Assembly: GCA_963849095.1 (NCBI GenBank)
Contig: CAWKGA010000003.1
Coordinates: 124,001-188,000 of the forward strand
Length of the DNA: 64,000 nucleotides
Source: JASHUC01 sp963849095
GTDB taxonomy: Bacteria; Pseudomonadota; Gammaproteobacteria; Steroidobacterales; Steroidobacteraceae
Direction of reading: 5' to 3'
The position numbers were made by a program, and so were the translations under genes. The first letter of the stretch is position 1; the number at the start of each line of letters is the position of its first letter. Positions 16,854 to 24,512 of the stretch are shown here, one piece after another. A model generated the notes under the pieces. The model worked only from the letters and a program-made list of their open reading frames with translations. It was not told the origin of the DNA and searched no databases.

Positions 16854-17753
16854 TCAGCGGCGCTCCCCTGCCGCGGCTGCGAGCGCGCCGAGCGGCCCCG
16901 CGAGCGTTCCGAGCCCGGGCGGCACGACGAACCGATCGAGGCCGGAGTTGACCTCCTCGATCCGCAGATACCCGTTGAGGCTGAGCTCGAGCGAACGACG
17001 GATCCTGGGGAAGAGGTGTGGACGCGCGCTCAAGACCCCGCCGCCCATCAGGATGCGGCGCGGGGCCACGGACAGGACGAGCGTATGAGCGAGCTGCGCT
17101 AGCGCGTGCGTCACCGTATCCCAGACCGGGCTGTCCGCGGGCAAGCTTGCCGCGGCGCTGCCGCTGCGGGACTCGATGGCCGGACCCGACGCGAGACCCT
17201 CGATGCAATCGCCGTGGAACGGGCAGTTGCCCGGCCACTCATCGCCCGCAAGCCGCGCAATGCGCGCGTGGCCGAGCTCCGGGTGATGGCAGCCGAGGAC
17301 CGGACGGCCGCCCACGATCAGTCCGACTCCCACTCCGGTACCCACGGTCACGTAGGCGAAGTCGGCGAGCTCGCGTGCGCCGCCCCAGCGGCCCTCGGCG
17401 AGCGCCGCCCCGATCACATCGGTCGTCAGGCGCACCGGGGCATCGAAGCGCGTCGCGAAGAAATCGAGCAGATCGACACCTTGCCAGCCCGGCTTGGGCG
17501 TCGCTCCAATGCGCCCGTAGCCGGGCGAGCCCCGTCGCAGCTCGAGCGGCCCGAAGGAGGCGAGGCCGATGGCAGAGGGCGCGCCGAAAGGCTCCTGCCA
17601 GCGCTCGAGCACCTCCGCTATGGCGGAGAGCGTCGTCGCCGGATCGCGGGTCGGCAGGGTCTCCCGCGCGCGAATGTCCTCGGGTCCCGTCCCAAGCAGG
17701 CAGTGGCAGCGAGTGCCCCCGAGCTCGACGCCCGCCCAGACCTGCGGCGGCAC
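16854..17753 (-). CDS. ROK-family sugar kinase (fructokinase-like)
   Basis: A 299-residue ROK kinase. The N-terminal phosphate-binding motif is GVELGGTRCHCLLG, the catalytic region VTVGTGVGVGLIVGG, and the zinc-type motif H-P-E-L-G-H with the cysteines of GNCPFHGDC. The E-I-x-G-H signature is replaced by PELGH and fits the bacterial fructokinase/mannokinase branch. It should phosphorylate a free hexose with ATP in the cytoplasm. The GTG start is chosen because the longer open frame overlaps the preceding esterase gene. It lies 11 bp downstream of that esterase and upstream of the CocE-like gene, so the three form one operon. Confidence 0.87.
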   Translation of the reverse strand: MPPQVWAGVELGGTRCHCLLGTGPEDIRARETLPTRDPATTLSAIAEVLERWQEPFGAPSAIGLASFGPLELRRGSPGYGRIGATPKPGWQGVDLLDFFATRFDAPVRLTTDVIGAALAEGRWGGARELADFAYVTVGTGVGVGLIVGGRPVLGCHHPELGHARIARLAGDEWPGNCPFHGDCIEGLASGPAIESRSGSAAASLPADSPVWDTVTHALAQLAHTLVLSVAPRRILMGGGVLSARPHLFPRIRRSLELSLNGYLRIEEVNSGLDRFVVPPGLGTLAGPLGALAAAAGERR

Positions 17754-17764
17754 GGGCGCGCCGG

Positions 17765-19381
17765 CTAGGCGCTCCCCTGGATCGATTGCAGCAGCAGACG
17801 CTCCGTACGATGCGGGTCGTCCACCAACCGGCACTCATCGTTGAGGATCATCGTGGCCCGCCGCTCATTCTCGTAGGGCGTCCAGGTCGGCAAGCCCGCA
17901 TGGTTCGGGTTGCCGCTGCGGGCGAACGCGACCCACGCGCCGCTCACCTTGCGCGCGAGCGCGTAGCGGTCCTCGCCGGAGCCGACCATCGACTTGCACG
18001 CATCCACATTGTCGAAGACGAACGGGATCTCGATCGTGTGGAAGGTGCGGAGCTTCCCGCCCCGCACGGGAGACCGCCACGTGAAGTAGTACTGATAGAC
18101 GGGGGCCGCGCCCTGTGCAGCCTTGCGTTCCGCCTCGAGGAGCACGCCGCGGCGGAACGTCGCATCCGAGTCGAGGATGAGATACAGATCCGTGTTTGAA
18201 GCGTGAGGCCGGCCCGCGCGATACGCGGCGATCAGCTGATCGACTTGCGCGTCGCTCGCGCGGCGCAGGGCCTGCTTCACGTGCGTGTGCAGGCTCGCGT
18301 CGTCGATGGGATCGAGGATCTGATGCGGGAAAAACGTGACTTCCGTCTCGACGGTGCCGATGAGGAGCGGAATGTTCGCCGACATCTCCGGCGCCGCCGG
18401 ATCGAACGGGCTCGTGGGAAGGGAGTGCCCATCGACGACCGGGGCCAGAGCGAGCGGCGGGCCGGCGCCCGGGGCCGTCGCTGCGAGGAGCTGCTTGACG
18501 GGCAGGCGCTGCAGCTCATCGAGCTCGCTCGGCTTCAGGTGCAGCCGCTCGAGATAGCTCACGGCGGACTTCTCGGCCGCCTCGCGCGTGACGCCTCTCA
18601 CGTCCGCGCCGCTTTCGCAGATCGCCCGGTGGAAGAGGCCCTTCGCAGCCGGCATGGCCATCAAGTCGCTGACCTTCCCTCCCCCGCCCGACTGCCCGAA
18701 GACCGTGACGTTGCCCGGATCGCCGCCGAAGGCCGCGATGTTGTCCCGGACCCACCCGAGCGCCGCAACGATGTCGAGATTGCCGACGTTGCTCGATTCG
18801 GCGTACTTCGGGTTGCCGAAGCCCGCGAGGTACAGGTAGCCGAACGCGGTGAGGCGGTGATTGATGGTGATGGCGACGACATCGTGCTTGCGCGCAAGCT
18901 CCGTGCCGTCGTAGCAGATGAAGCCGCCCGAGCCGCTCGTGTAGCCCCCTCCGTGGAGCCAGACCATGACGGGGCGACGTCCTCCCGCGAGGCCGGCCGT
19001 CCAGACATTGAGCACCAGGCAGTCCTCGCCCATCGGTTCGTCGCGATCCATCACCTCGACTTCCGGCGGGACAAACCCGTGAAAGGACGACAGGAGCTGC
19101 GGCGAGCGATGACCGAGCTCGAGCGCGTCGCGCACGCCGGTCCACGGCCGCGGCTTCTCCGGCGGCATGAAGCGCCTCGGCCCAGCGGTGGATGCGCCGT
19201 AGGGAATCCCTTTGAACGCGTGCACTCCGGCCCGGTACCTGCCTCGCACGGTGCCCGCGGTGGTCTCGACGGTCGTGCCGGTCGCGGCCGGCGCTCCTTC
19301 GGCGTGCGCCTGCGTGAATAGCCCGCGGGACAGCGCTCCCGCGAGCGCCCCCATCCCGATGAACCCTCGCCGGTCGACCAT
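17765..19381 (-). CDS. exported type-B carboxylesterase
   Basis: The 538-residue protein belongs to the carboxylesterase type B family (para-nitrobenzyl esterase-like). A leader (MVDRRGFIGMGALAGAL) with twin arginine suggests Tat export. The oxyanion strand is VWLHGGGYTSGSGG, the nucleophile elbow GQSGGGG (most relatives have GESAGG), the acid lies in GTVETEVTFF, and the His in FHTIEIPFVF. It hydrolyses esters, probably of plant or lignin-derived compounds, in the periplasm. It leads an operon with a ROK kinase and a CocE hydrolase, and is divergent from the MBL-fold gene across 164 bp. Confidence 0.88.
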   Translation of the reverse strand: MVDRRGFIGMGALAGALSRGLFTQAHAEGAPAATGTTVETTAGTVRGRYRAGVHAFKGIPYGASTAGPRRFMPPEKPRPWTGVRDALELGHRSPQLLSSFHGFVPPEVEVMDRDEPMGEDCLVLNVWTAGLAGGRRPVMVWLHGGGYTSGSGGFICYDGTELARKHDVVAITINHRLTAFGYLYLAGFGNPKYAESSNVGNLDIVAALGWVRDNIAAFGGDPGNVTVFGQSGGGGKVSDLMAMPAAKGLFHRAICESGADVRGVTREAAEKSAVSYLERLHLKPSELDELQRLPVKQLLAATAPGAGPPLALAPVVDGHSLPTSPFDPAAPEMSANIPLLIGTVETEVTFFPHQILDPIDDASLHTHVKQALRRASDAQVDQLIAAYRAGRPHASNTDLYLILDSDATFRRGVLLEAERKAAQGAAPVYQYYFTWRSPVRGGKLRTFHTIEIPFVFDNVDACKSMVGSGEDRYALARKVSGAWVAFARSGNPNHAGLPTWTPYENERRATMILNDECRLVDDPHRTERLLLQSIQGSA

Positions 19382-19460
19382 GGTGCTTTTCCCCTTCGGT
19401 CACAAACAGCGGCTGCCGGTCTGGAGGAGCCCGCGCCTCCCCAAGCGTCCCTCGCCCCGG

Positions 19461-19472
19461 TTGACCTGTCAA
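19461..19472. promoter_or_regulatory. TTGAC-CT-GTCAA palindrome in divergent promoter region
   Basis: A 12-bp sequence made of perfect 5-bp arms with a 2-bp spacer, midway between the esterase and MBL-fold start codons. The left arm also resembles a -35 hexamer. Position and symmetry fit a dimeric regulator acting on one or both divergent operons. No matching regulator gene is adjacent. Confidence 0.35.
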
Positions 19473-19545
19473 GCCGCCGGAGTTTTGTGATACAACGCTG
19501 ATCGCCCTCGGGACGCCAGTCCGCGTGTTTCAAGGGGGGCGTGGA

Positions 19546-20571
19546 ATGCGTATGGTCAGTCGATGCAAGCGCGCCGCGAGGCTCGCCACCACCGCGCTGC
19601 TCGTGGCAGCCGGCGGCGGGAGCCTTGCACACGCCGCGCCCTCCTCCGCCCGGCTGCGCGCGCCGCCGCCCCGGGAGGACTTCTCCAAGGCGGAAGTCCA
19701 CGTCCTGCCGGTGCAGGGCAACGTGTACATGCTGGTCGGCGCCGGCGGCAACATCACCGTGCAGGTCGGGCCGAACGGCGTGCTGCTGGTCGACACGGGC
19801 TTCGCGCAGATGAGCGACAAGGTGCTCGCGGCCGTCCGCCAGCTCTCCGAGGCGCCGATCCGGTACATCATCAACACTCACGTCCATGCGGACCACACGG
19901 GCGGGAACGAAGCCATCGCGAAGGCCGGCAGCACCATCGCCGGCGGCAACGTCCTCGGCAACATCGGAGCGAGCGCGGGAGACCAGGCGCAGATCATCGC
20001 GTTCCAGACCGTTCTCGACCGCATGGCCGAGCCGAGCGGCGGCCAACCCGCCACGCCCCCGGGCGCGTGGCCGACGGAAACCTACACGACCCCGGAGCGC
20101 AAGCTCTACTTCAACGGCGAGGGGATCGTGATGATTCACATCCCGGCCGCGCACACGGACGGCGACACGATGGTCTTCTTCCGGCGCTCGGACGTGGTGA
20201 GCACGGGCGACATCTTCGTGACGAACGGCTACCCCGTCGTCAACCTTGCGCGCGGCGGCAACATCCAAGGCATCATCGCCGGGCTGAATCGCATCATCGA
20301 GATCGCGATCCCGGCCAACGAGCAGGAGGACGGCACGCTCATCATCCCGGGACACGGGCGGCTCTGTGACGTGGCGGACGTGGTGTTTTATCAGGAGATG
20401 GTGACGATCATCCGCGATCGCATCGCCGACATGATCAAACGGGGCATGACGCTCGAGCAGGTGAAAGCCGCCCGGCCGACCCGCGACTACGATCCGCGTT
20501 ACGGCGCTACGAGCGGCTTCTGGACGACCGACCAGTTCGTCGAGGCCGTCTACAAGAGTTTGAAGCAATGA
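19546..20571 (+). CDS. exported metallo-beta-lactamase-fold hydrolase
   Basis: A 341-residue protein with a signal peptide (about 1-31) and a metallo-beta-lactamase fold. The metal motif HVHADH is at 112-117, further metal-type residues lie in AAHTDGD and in the late PGHG motif. The family includes class B3-like lactamases, but also quinoprotein-relay and SoxH-type hydrolases, so a lactamase activity should not be assumed. The internal ATG is chosen over the upstream GTG because a strong AAGGGGGG ribosome site lies 6 bp before it. It heads a same-strand run with the DUF6152 and DUF6644 genes. Confidence 0.85.
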   Translation: MRMVSRCKRAARLATTALLVAAGGGSLAHAAPSSARLRAPPPREDFSKAEVHVLPVQGNVYMLVGAGGNITVQVGPNGVLLVDTGFAQMSDKVLAAVRQLSEAPIRYIINTHVHADHTGGNEAIAKAGSTIAGGNVLGNIGASAGDQAQIIAFQTVLDRMAEPSGGQPATPPGAWPTETYTTPERKLYFNGEGIVMIHIPAAHTDGDTMVFFRRSDVVSTGDIFVTNGYPVVNLARGGNIQGIIAGLNRIIEIAIPANEQEDGTLIIPGHGRLCDVADVVFYQEMVTIIRDRIADMIKRGMTLEQVKAARPTRDYDPRYGATSGFWTTDQFVEAVYKSLKQ

Positions 20572-20632
20572 GTGCAGGGCGCGCGTGGTCCCGCGGGCGC
20601 GCGGCGGCCGGCGTTGCCTTCGGGAGGAGCCG

Positions 20633-21022
20633 ATGAAGCGAACCTGTCTCGTGATCCTGGCGGCCGCCGTCGCCGCTCTGGCGGGAAGCCGCGCACTGGC
20701 ACACCATTCGTTTGCCGCAACGTACACGGTCGACAAGGAGATCACCGTCGAGGGAACGCTCACGCAGTTCCTGTACCGCAATCCCCACTCCTTCGTGAAG
20801 CTGCTCGGTCGGGACAGCGAGGGCCACATGCAGACCTGGTCCATCGAGTGGGGGGGCGGTGCGCAACTCACCCAGTCGCACGTCACGCGATTCACCCTCA
20901 AGCCCGGCGACAAGGTGATCGTCACCGGCAACCCGGGCCGCGACCCCGATGAGCACCGCATCCGGCTGCACAAGATCGTCCGGCCTGCGGACGGCTGGAA
21001 GTGGGAAGGCGTGATCATGTAG
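20633..21022 (+). CDS. DUF6152-family small periplasmic protein, N-terminal His-His after cleavage
   Basis: A 129-residue protein with a signal peptide ending A-L-A (21-23), so the mature chain should begin H-H-S-F. A single beta-rich domain follows, with the conserved N-P-H at 50-52 and L-K-P-G-D-K-V near residue 88. I recognise it as the family catalogued as DUF6152. Its function is not established. The free N-terminal His plus an internal His recalls copper-binding CopC, which is only a hypothesis. A GGAGG site precedes the ATG. It is paralogous to the protein encoded at 28680 and is followed by the same type of secreted partner. Confidence 0.75.
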   Translation: MKRTCLVILAAAVAALAGSRALAHHSFAATYTVDKEITVEGTLTQFLYRNPHSFVKLLGRDSEGHMQTWSIEWGGGAQLTQSHVTRFTLKPGDKVIVTGNPGRDPDEHRIRLHKIVRPADGWKWEGVIM

Positions 21023-21077
21023 CCCGACTCCCTGCGCCGCCGGGGACGTCGTTGAAGACCACGAAGAGGCCGAGGAC

Positions 21078-21908
21078 ATGAGCTCCACAAGACTGATGCG
21101 CGCCACCGCACTCGCGAGACGCGCGGCGCCGTTGATTGCCCTGCTCGTGCCGCTGTGGCTCACCGCGCCGTCACCCGCCGTCGCGCAGCTCGGCGCGCCT
21201 CCCACCCCGCCCCCCCGCGACCCGCGGGCCGGCGCGCCGCAGGATTTCACGGGCTACTGGGTGGCCATGGTGACGGAGGACTGGCGCTTCCGGATGCTGA
21301 CCCCCGACAAGGGAGATTTCCCGGGCGTTCCACTCAATGCCGCCGGGCGCAAGATCGCGCTCGACTGGGATCCGGCGCGGGACGTGGCGGACGGCAATCA
21401 GTGCAGGTCGTACGGAGCGGCCGCCATCATGCGGGTGCCGGAGAGGCTGCACATCAGCTGGACGGACGACAAGACGCTGCGCGTCGAGACGGATGCCGGC
21501 GAGCAGGTGCGGCTGCTGCACTTCGGCGGAACACCTCCGCCGGCAGCAACGCCGAGCTGGCAGGGATACTCGGTCGCCGACTGGGAGGGCCTCAGTCCGC
21601 GGGCGTTCCTCGGAACCGTCACGGGAGGCCTGCGAGGTGCACAGTCGGTCCCGGATGGCTACCTGAAGGTGGTCACCACGCAGCTGCGCCCGGGATATCT
21701 GCGCAAGAACGGCGTCCCCTACGGGCCGCAGACGAGCGTTGTCGAGTACTTCGACGGCTTCCAGGAGCCGAACGGCGACCGCTGGCTGGTGGTCACAACT
21801 ATTGTGACGGATCCGGAATATCTGAATCAGCCCTTCATCACGAGCTCGCACTTCAAGCACCTGTCCGGCCCTTCCGGGTGGCATCCGACACCGTGTGAGG
21901 CGCAATGA
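21078..21908 (+). CDS. secreted protein of unknown function, partner of DUF6152
   Basis: I do not recognise a named domain in this 276-residue protein. It has a signal peptide (about 1-37, ending A-V-A) and a mature beta-rich domain opening Q-D-F-T-G-Y-W-V, with one Cys (C117), a central W-Q-G-Y-S-V-A-D-W-E-G stretch and a final V-V-T-T-I-V-T-D-P. The protein at 29144 shares the opening D-F-T-x-G-x-W, the W-E-G and the T-I-x-D-P segments. Both lie directly after a DUF6152 gene. Its stop overlaps the start of the membrane protein gene by 4 bp (ATGA), so they should be made together. Confidence 0.65.
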   Translation: MSSTRLMRATALARRAAPLIALLVPLWLTAPSPAVAQLGAPPTPPPRDPRAGAPQDFTGYWVAMVTEDWRFRMLTPDKGDFPGVPLNAAGRKIALDWDPARDVADGNQCRSYGAAAIMRVPERLHISWTDDKTLRVETDAGEQVRLLHFGGTPPPAATPSWQGYSVADWEGLSPRAFLGTVTGGLRGAQSVPDGYLKVVTTQLRPGYLRKNGVPYGPQTSVVEYFDGFQEPNGDRWLVVTTIVTDPEYLNQPFITSSHFKHLSGPSGWHPTPCEAQ

Positions 21909-22396
21909 GCCTGCTCGCGTGGCTACACGACACCGCGTTCAGCGAAATGATGCGCGATTCGATCTGGGCCGAGCCAATCGTCGAGACCGTCCACGTCCTC
22001 ACCCTCACCGTCTTTCTCGGCTTTGTGCTGCTGCTCGACCTGCGGCTCCTCGACCTCGCGATGCGCCGGCGGCGCGTCTCCGACCTGTTCGAGCAGTTGA
22101 ATCCGGGACTCTTCGGAGGCTTCGCGGTGATGGTCGTGAGCGGCCTGCTCCTGTTCTCCGGCGATCCCGTCGCCTTCTACAGCACGCTGTTCTTCAAGCT
22201 CAAGATGATCATGCTGCTGCTCGCCGGGCTCAACGTTCTCGTCTTCAACTTCACGCTGGGACGGCGGCTCGCCGACTGGGATCTCGCGCCGCGCACTCCC
22301 TGGGGAGCGAAGGCCGCGGGAATCGTGTCGCTCGCGCTGTGGGTCGGGATCGTCGCCGCGGGGCGCGGCATCGCTTACGCCTTGCCCCCGCCATGA
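21905..22396 (+). CDS. DUF6644-like four-helix membrane protein, first paralog
   Basis: A 163-residue integral membrane protein with about four transmembrane segments. Conserved features shared with the next gene are E-x-x-H (E27, H30) at the start of the first core helix, S-G-L-L-L-F-S, and F-x-L-K-M before the third helix. The family name is from memory and the function is uncharacterised. The single in-membrane His with a nearby Glu could bind haem or copper, as in CopD-like proteins. Coupled translation with the upstream secreted protein ties it to the DUF6152 module. Confidence 0.7.
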   Translation: MSLLAWLHDTAFSEMMRDSIWAEPIVETVHVLTLTVFLGFVLLLDLRLLDLAMRRRRVSDLFEQLNPGLFGGFAVMVVSGLLLFSGDPVAFYSTLFFKLKMIMLLLAGLNVLVFNFTLGRRLADWDLAPRTPWGAKAAGIVSLALWVGIVAAGRGIAYALPPP

Positions 22397-22409
22397 GGGA
22401 GACGGCCCG

Positions 22410-22919
22410 ATGAGGTGGCTCGCCGCCGAACTGCTCGCCTTCTGCCGCTGGTGCAACGGGTCCTTCTTCGGCCATGGCATCCGCGACTCGGTGTGGCTGT
22501 TCCCCTTCGTCGAGATCTTTCATCTGCTCGCGCTCGGCCTGCTCGGCGGCACGGTCGTGATCCTGAACCTGAGCCTCCTCGGGTTCCGGTTCCGCGGCGA
22601 GCCGATCGCAGCAATTGCCCGCGACGTGCGCCCCTGGATGATCGGCAGCATCGTCGTGATGCTCATCTCCGGCTTTCTGCTGTTCTCGACCGAAGCCGTG
22701 AAGATGTACGGCAGTCCCGCGTTTCAATTCAAGATGTCCTGCCTGCTCCTCGCGATCCTCTTCACGTTCACCCTGCACCGCAAGGTGACGATGCTCGATG
22801 AGGGTCGGATCGCTCCGGTGTGGCGCAAGCTCGCGGCCGTGGTGTGTATCGCGCTGTGGACCGCGGTCGCGCTCGGCGGACGCGCGATTGGCTACGTCCC
22901 CTCGAGCGGGGCGTCTTGA
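22410..22919 (+). CDS. DUF6644-like four-helix membrane protein, second paralog
   Basis: A 169-residue paralog of the preceding gene with about four membrane helices. It keeps E35-x-x-H38, S-G-F-L-L-F-S and F-K-M, and adds C12 and C15 (CRWC) near the N-terminus, which the first paralog lacks. Two non-identical copies in tandem suggest a heterodimer equivalent to a single eight-helix CopD-type protein. That is inference. Its stop is overlapped by the TTG start of a methyltransferase gene (TTGA). Confidence 0.7.
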   Translation: MRWLAAELLAFCRWCNGSFFGHGIRDSVWLFPFVEIFHLLALGLLGGTVVILNLSLLGFRFRGEPIAAIARDVRPWMIGSIVVMLISGFLLFSTEAVKMYGSPAFQFKMSCLLLAILFTFTLHRKVTMLDEGRIAPVWRKLAAVVCIALWTAVALGGRAIGYVPSSGAS

Positions 22920-23641
22920 GGCCGAGAGCCTCGGAGCTTCGCGAGACCAACCGCCGCTTCTACGATTCGCTGTGGTCCACCGCGCGCCTGATCGCTCCGG
23001 AGCGGCTCAACACCTGGCCGCTCGTGCGATCGCTGCTCCCGCGATGCCGCCGGCGGCTCGAGGTGGCCCCCGGGCTGCGGCCGCGCTTGCCCCTCGAGGG
23101 TACCGAGTTCGTCGATATCAGCTGGCCCGCGGTGGCGGAGCTCGCACGTGGCGGCGCACGCGCCGTGCAGAGTGAGATCTCGGCGCTGCCCTTCGCGAGC
23201 GGTGTCTTCGATCTGGTCTGCGCGCTCGATGTGATCGAGCACATCGATGACGATCGAGCGGCGCTCGCGGAGCTACGCCGGGTGGCGGCACCGGGCGGCA
23301 TCGTGCTCCTGTCCCTCCCGCTCTACGCCTCGCGCTGGACGGCGTTCGATGATCTGGTGGGTCATCGCCGCCGCTACGAGCCCGAAGCGCTCAATGCCCT
23401 GCTCGCGCAAGCCGAGCTCGCCGTTGAGCAGAGCGCGGCCTACGGCATGCAGCCGCGCTCCGCCCGCCTGGTGGACCATGCCATGTGGTGGCTCGGCCGC
23501 CATCGCGAGCTCGCGATGTGGTGGTACAACCGGATCTTCATGCCGCTCGGCGTGCTGTTCCAGACGCGGCTCACGCTCGCTCCCGGCATGATCGATACCC
23601 GTAAGGTGGACGAGGTGATTCTCGTCTGCGCCGCCGGCTGA
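22916..23641 (+). CDS. class I SAM-dependent methyltransferase
   Basis: A 241-residue protein with an incomplete but recognisable Rossmann methyltransferase core: FDLVCALDVIEHI (motif II region) and L-R-R-V-A-A-P-G-G-I-V-L-L-S (motif III). It resembles Methyltransf_11 proteins that act on small molecules or lipids. The N-terminal glycine-rich SAM loop is weak (R-L-E-V-A-P-G-L). The rare TTG start overlaps the upstream stop and is chosen because no ATG/GTG lies before the conserved core. The membrane-protein context does not reveal a substrate. Confidence 0.75.
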   Translation: MRPRASELRETNRRFYDSLWSTARLIAPERLNTWPLVRSLLPRCRRRLEVAPGLRPRLPLEGTEFVDISWPAVAELARGGARAVQSEISALPFASGVFDLVCALDVIEHIDDDRAALAELRRVAAPGGIVLLSLPLYASRWTAFDDLVGHRRRYEPEALNALLAQAELAVEQSAAYGMQPRSARLVDHAMWWLGRHRELAMWWYNRIFMPLGVLFQTRLTLAPGMIDTRKVDEVILVCAAG

Positions 23642-23671
23642 GAGAGCCGGCCGCGGGCGGCCGCACGGCGT

Positions 23672-23677
23672 TAGAAT
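23672..23677 (+). promoter_or_regulatory. possible -10 element (TAGAAT) before SDR gene
   Basis: TAGAAT lies 35 bp before the SDR start codon, just after a GC-rich hairpin formed by CGGCCGC/GCGGCCG (23648-23663). The hairpin could end transcription of the methyltransferase operon and the hexamer could start the next. No good -35 hexamer is visible. Confidence 0.2.
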
Positions 23678-23712
23678 GGCACCCGCCGCGCGGGCAATCA
23701 CGGGAGACGGCG

Positions 23713-24471
23713 ATGGCGTTCGACCTGGCGGAGCGGGTCATTCTGGTCACCGGCGCCGGCCGCGGCCTCGGCCGCGCAGCGGCCGAGCTGCTCGCGCAGT
23801 CCGGTGCCAGCGTCGGCATCGCCGACATCGACGCGGGCACGAGCCGCGAGACAGCCGAGGCGATCGGCCGGCGCGGAGGCAGGGCGCACGCTCTGGTCGG
23901 CGATGTCGGCGACCGGGCCGTGTTCATGAGCGTCGCGGACGATCTCGCCGAGCGGTACGGCCGCATCGACGGCGTCGTCAACGCGGCGATGTGGATTCGC
24001 TACGACGCTGTCCAGGACGTGCGGGACGAGGTATTTCAGCGCATGCTGAGCGTGGGGCTCAAGGCGCCCGTGTGGGCTGCGCAGGCCCTGCTCGCGCACC
24101 GCGGCGCTGCCGGGAGCGCCGGCATCATCAACTTCAGCTCCCCGGCGGCCGATCAGGGCTACCCGAACACGTCGATCTACGCCGCGATCAAGGGGGCGAT
24201 CGTCACCCTGACGCGGACTCTTGCCGTCGAACTCGGGCCCCAGGGCGTGCGAGTGAATGCCGTCACGCCGGGAGCCGTGCCCACGCCCGGCGCGCGGGCG
24301 ATCGTCGATGAGGCCGGTTACGAGCTGCGCCGGCGCAAGACGCCGCTCGGACGCCTGGGCCGCGAAGAGGACATCGCGAATCTCATCGCGTTCCTGTTCT
24401 CGCGCGAAGCGGACTTCATCAACGGCGCCATCCTGCACGTGGATGGCGGGGTGTCGATCACGGCGGGTTGA
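23713..24471 (+). CDS. short-chain dehydrogenase/reductase
   Basis: A 252-residue classical SDR. The cofactor loop is TGAGRGLG (about 13-20), an acidic D-I-D after the second strand favours NAD(H), the catalytic Ser lies in NFSSPAA and the Y-x-x-x-K in YAAIK. The N-A-G motif reads N-A-A. Substrate is not evident. The stop codon region overlaps possible starts of the MetE-like gene, so both are probably one operon, and they could act on the same (methoxylated) compound. That link is inference. Confidence 0.88.
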   Translation: MAFDLAERVILVTGAGRGLGRAAAELLAQSGASVGIADIDAGTSRETAEAIGRRGGRAHALVGDVGDRAVFMSVADDLAERYGRIDGVVNAAMWIRYDAVQDVRDEVFQRMLSVGLKAPVWAAQALLAHRGAAGSAGIINFSSPAADQGYPNTSIYAAIKGAIVTLTRTLAVELGPQGVRVNAVTPGAVPTPGARAIVDEAGYELRRRKTPLGRLGREEDIANLIAFLFSREADFINGAILHVDGGVSITAG

Positions 24472-24512
24472 GCCGCGGGCGCACGAGCGAGCCTTCGATG
24501 GAGCCAAACCTC

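Noticed and set aside
20702..20713. An ATCUN-type copper site (X-X-His) at the DUF6152 N-terminus
   Set aside because: Predicted cleavage after A-L-A puts His at positions 1 and 2, not 3; only a shifted cleavage would give ATCUN.
19051..21111. A 686-residue minus-strand open frame over the MBL-fold and DUF6152 genes
   Set aside because: Antisense to genes with signal peptides and conserved motifs; no start site or domain of its own.
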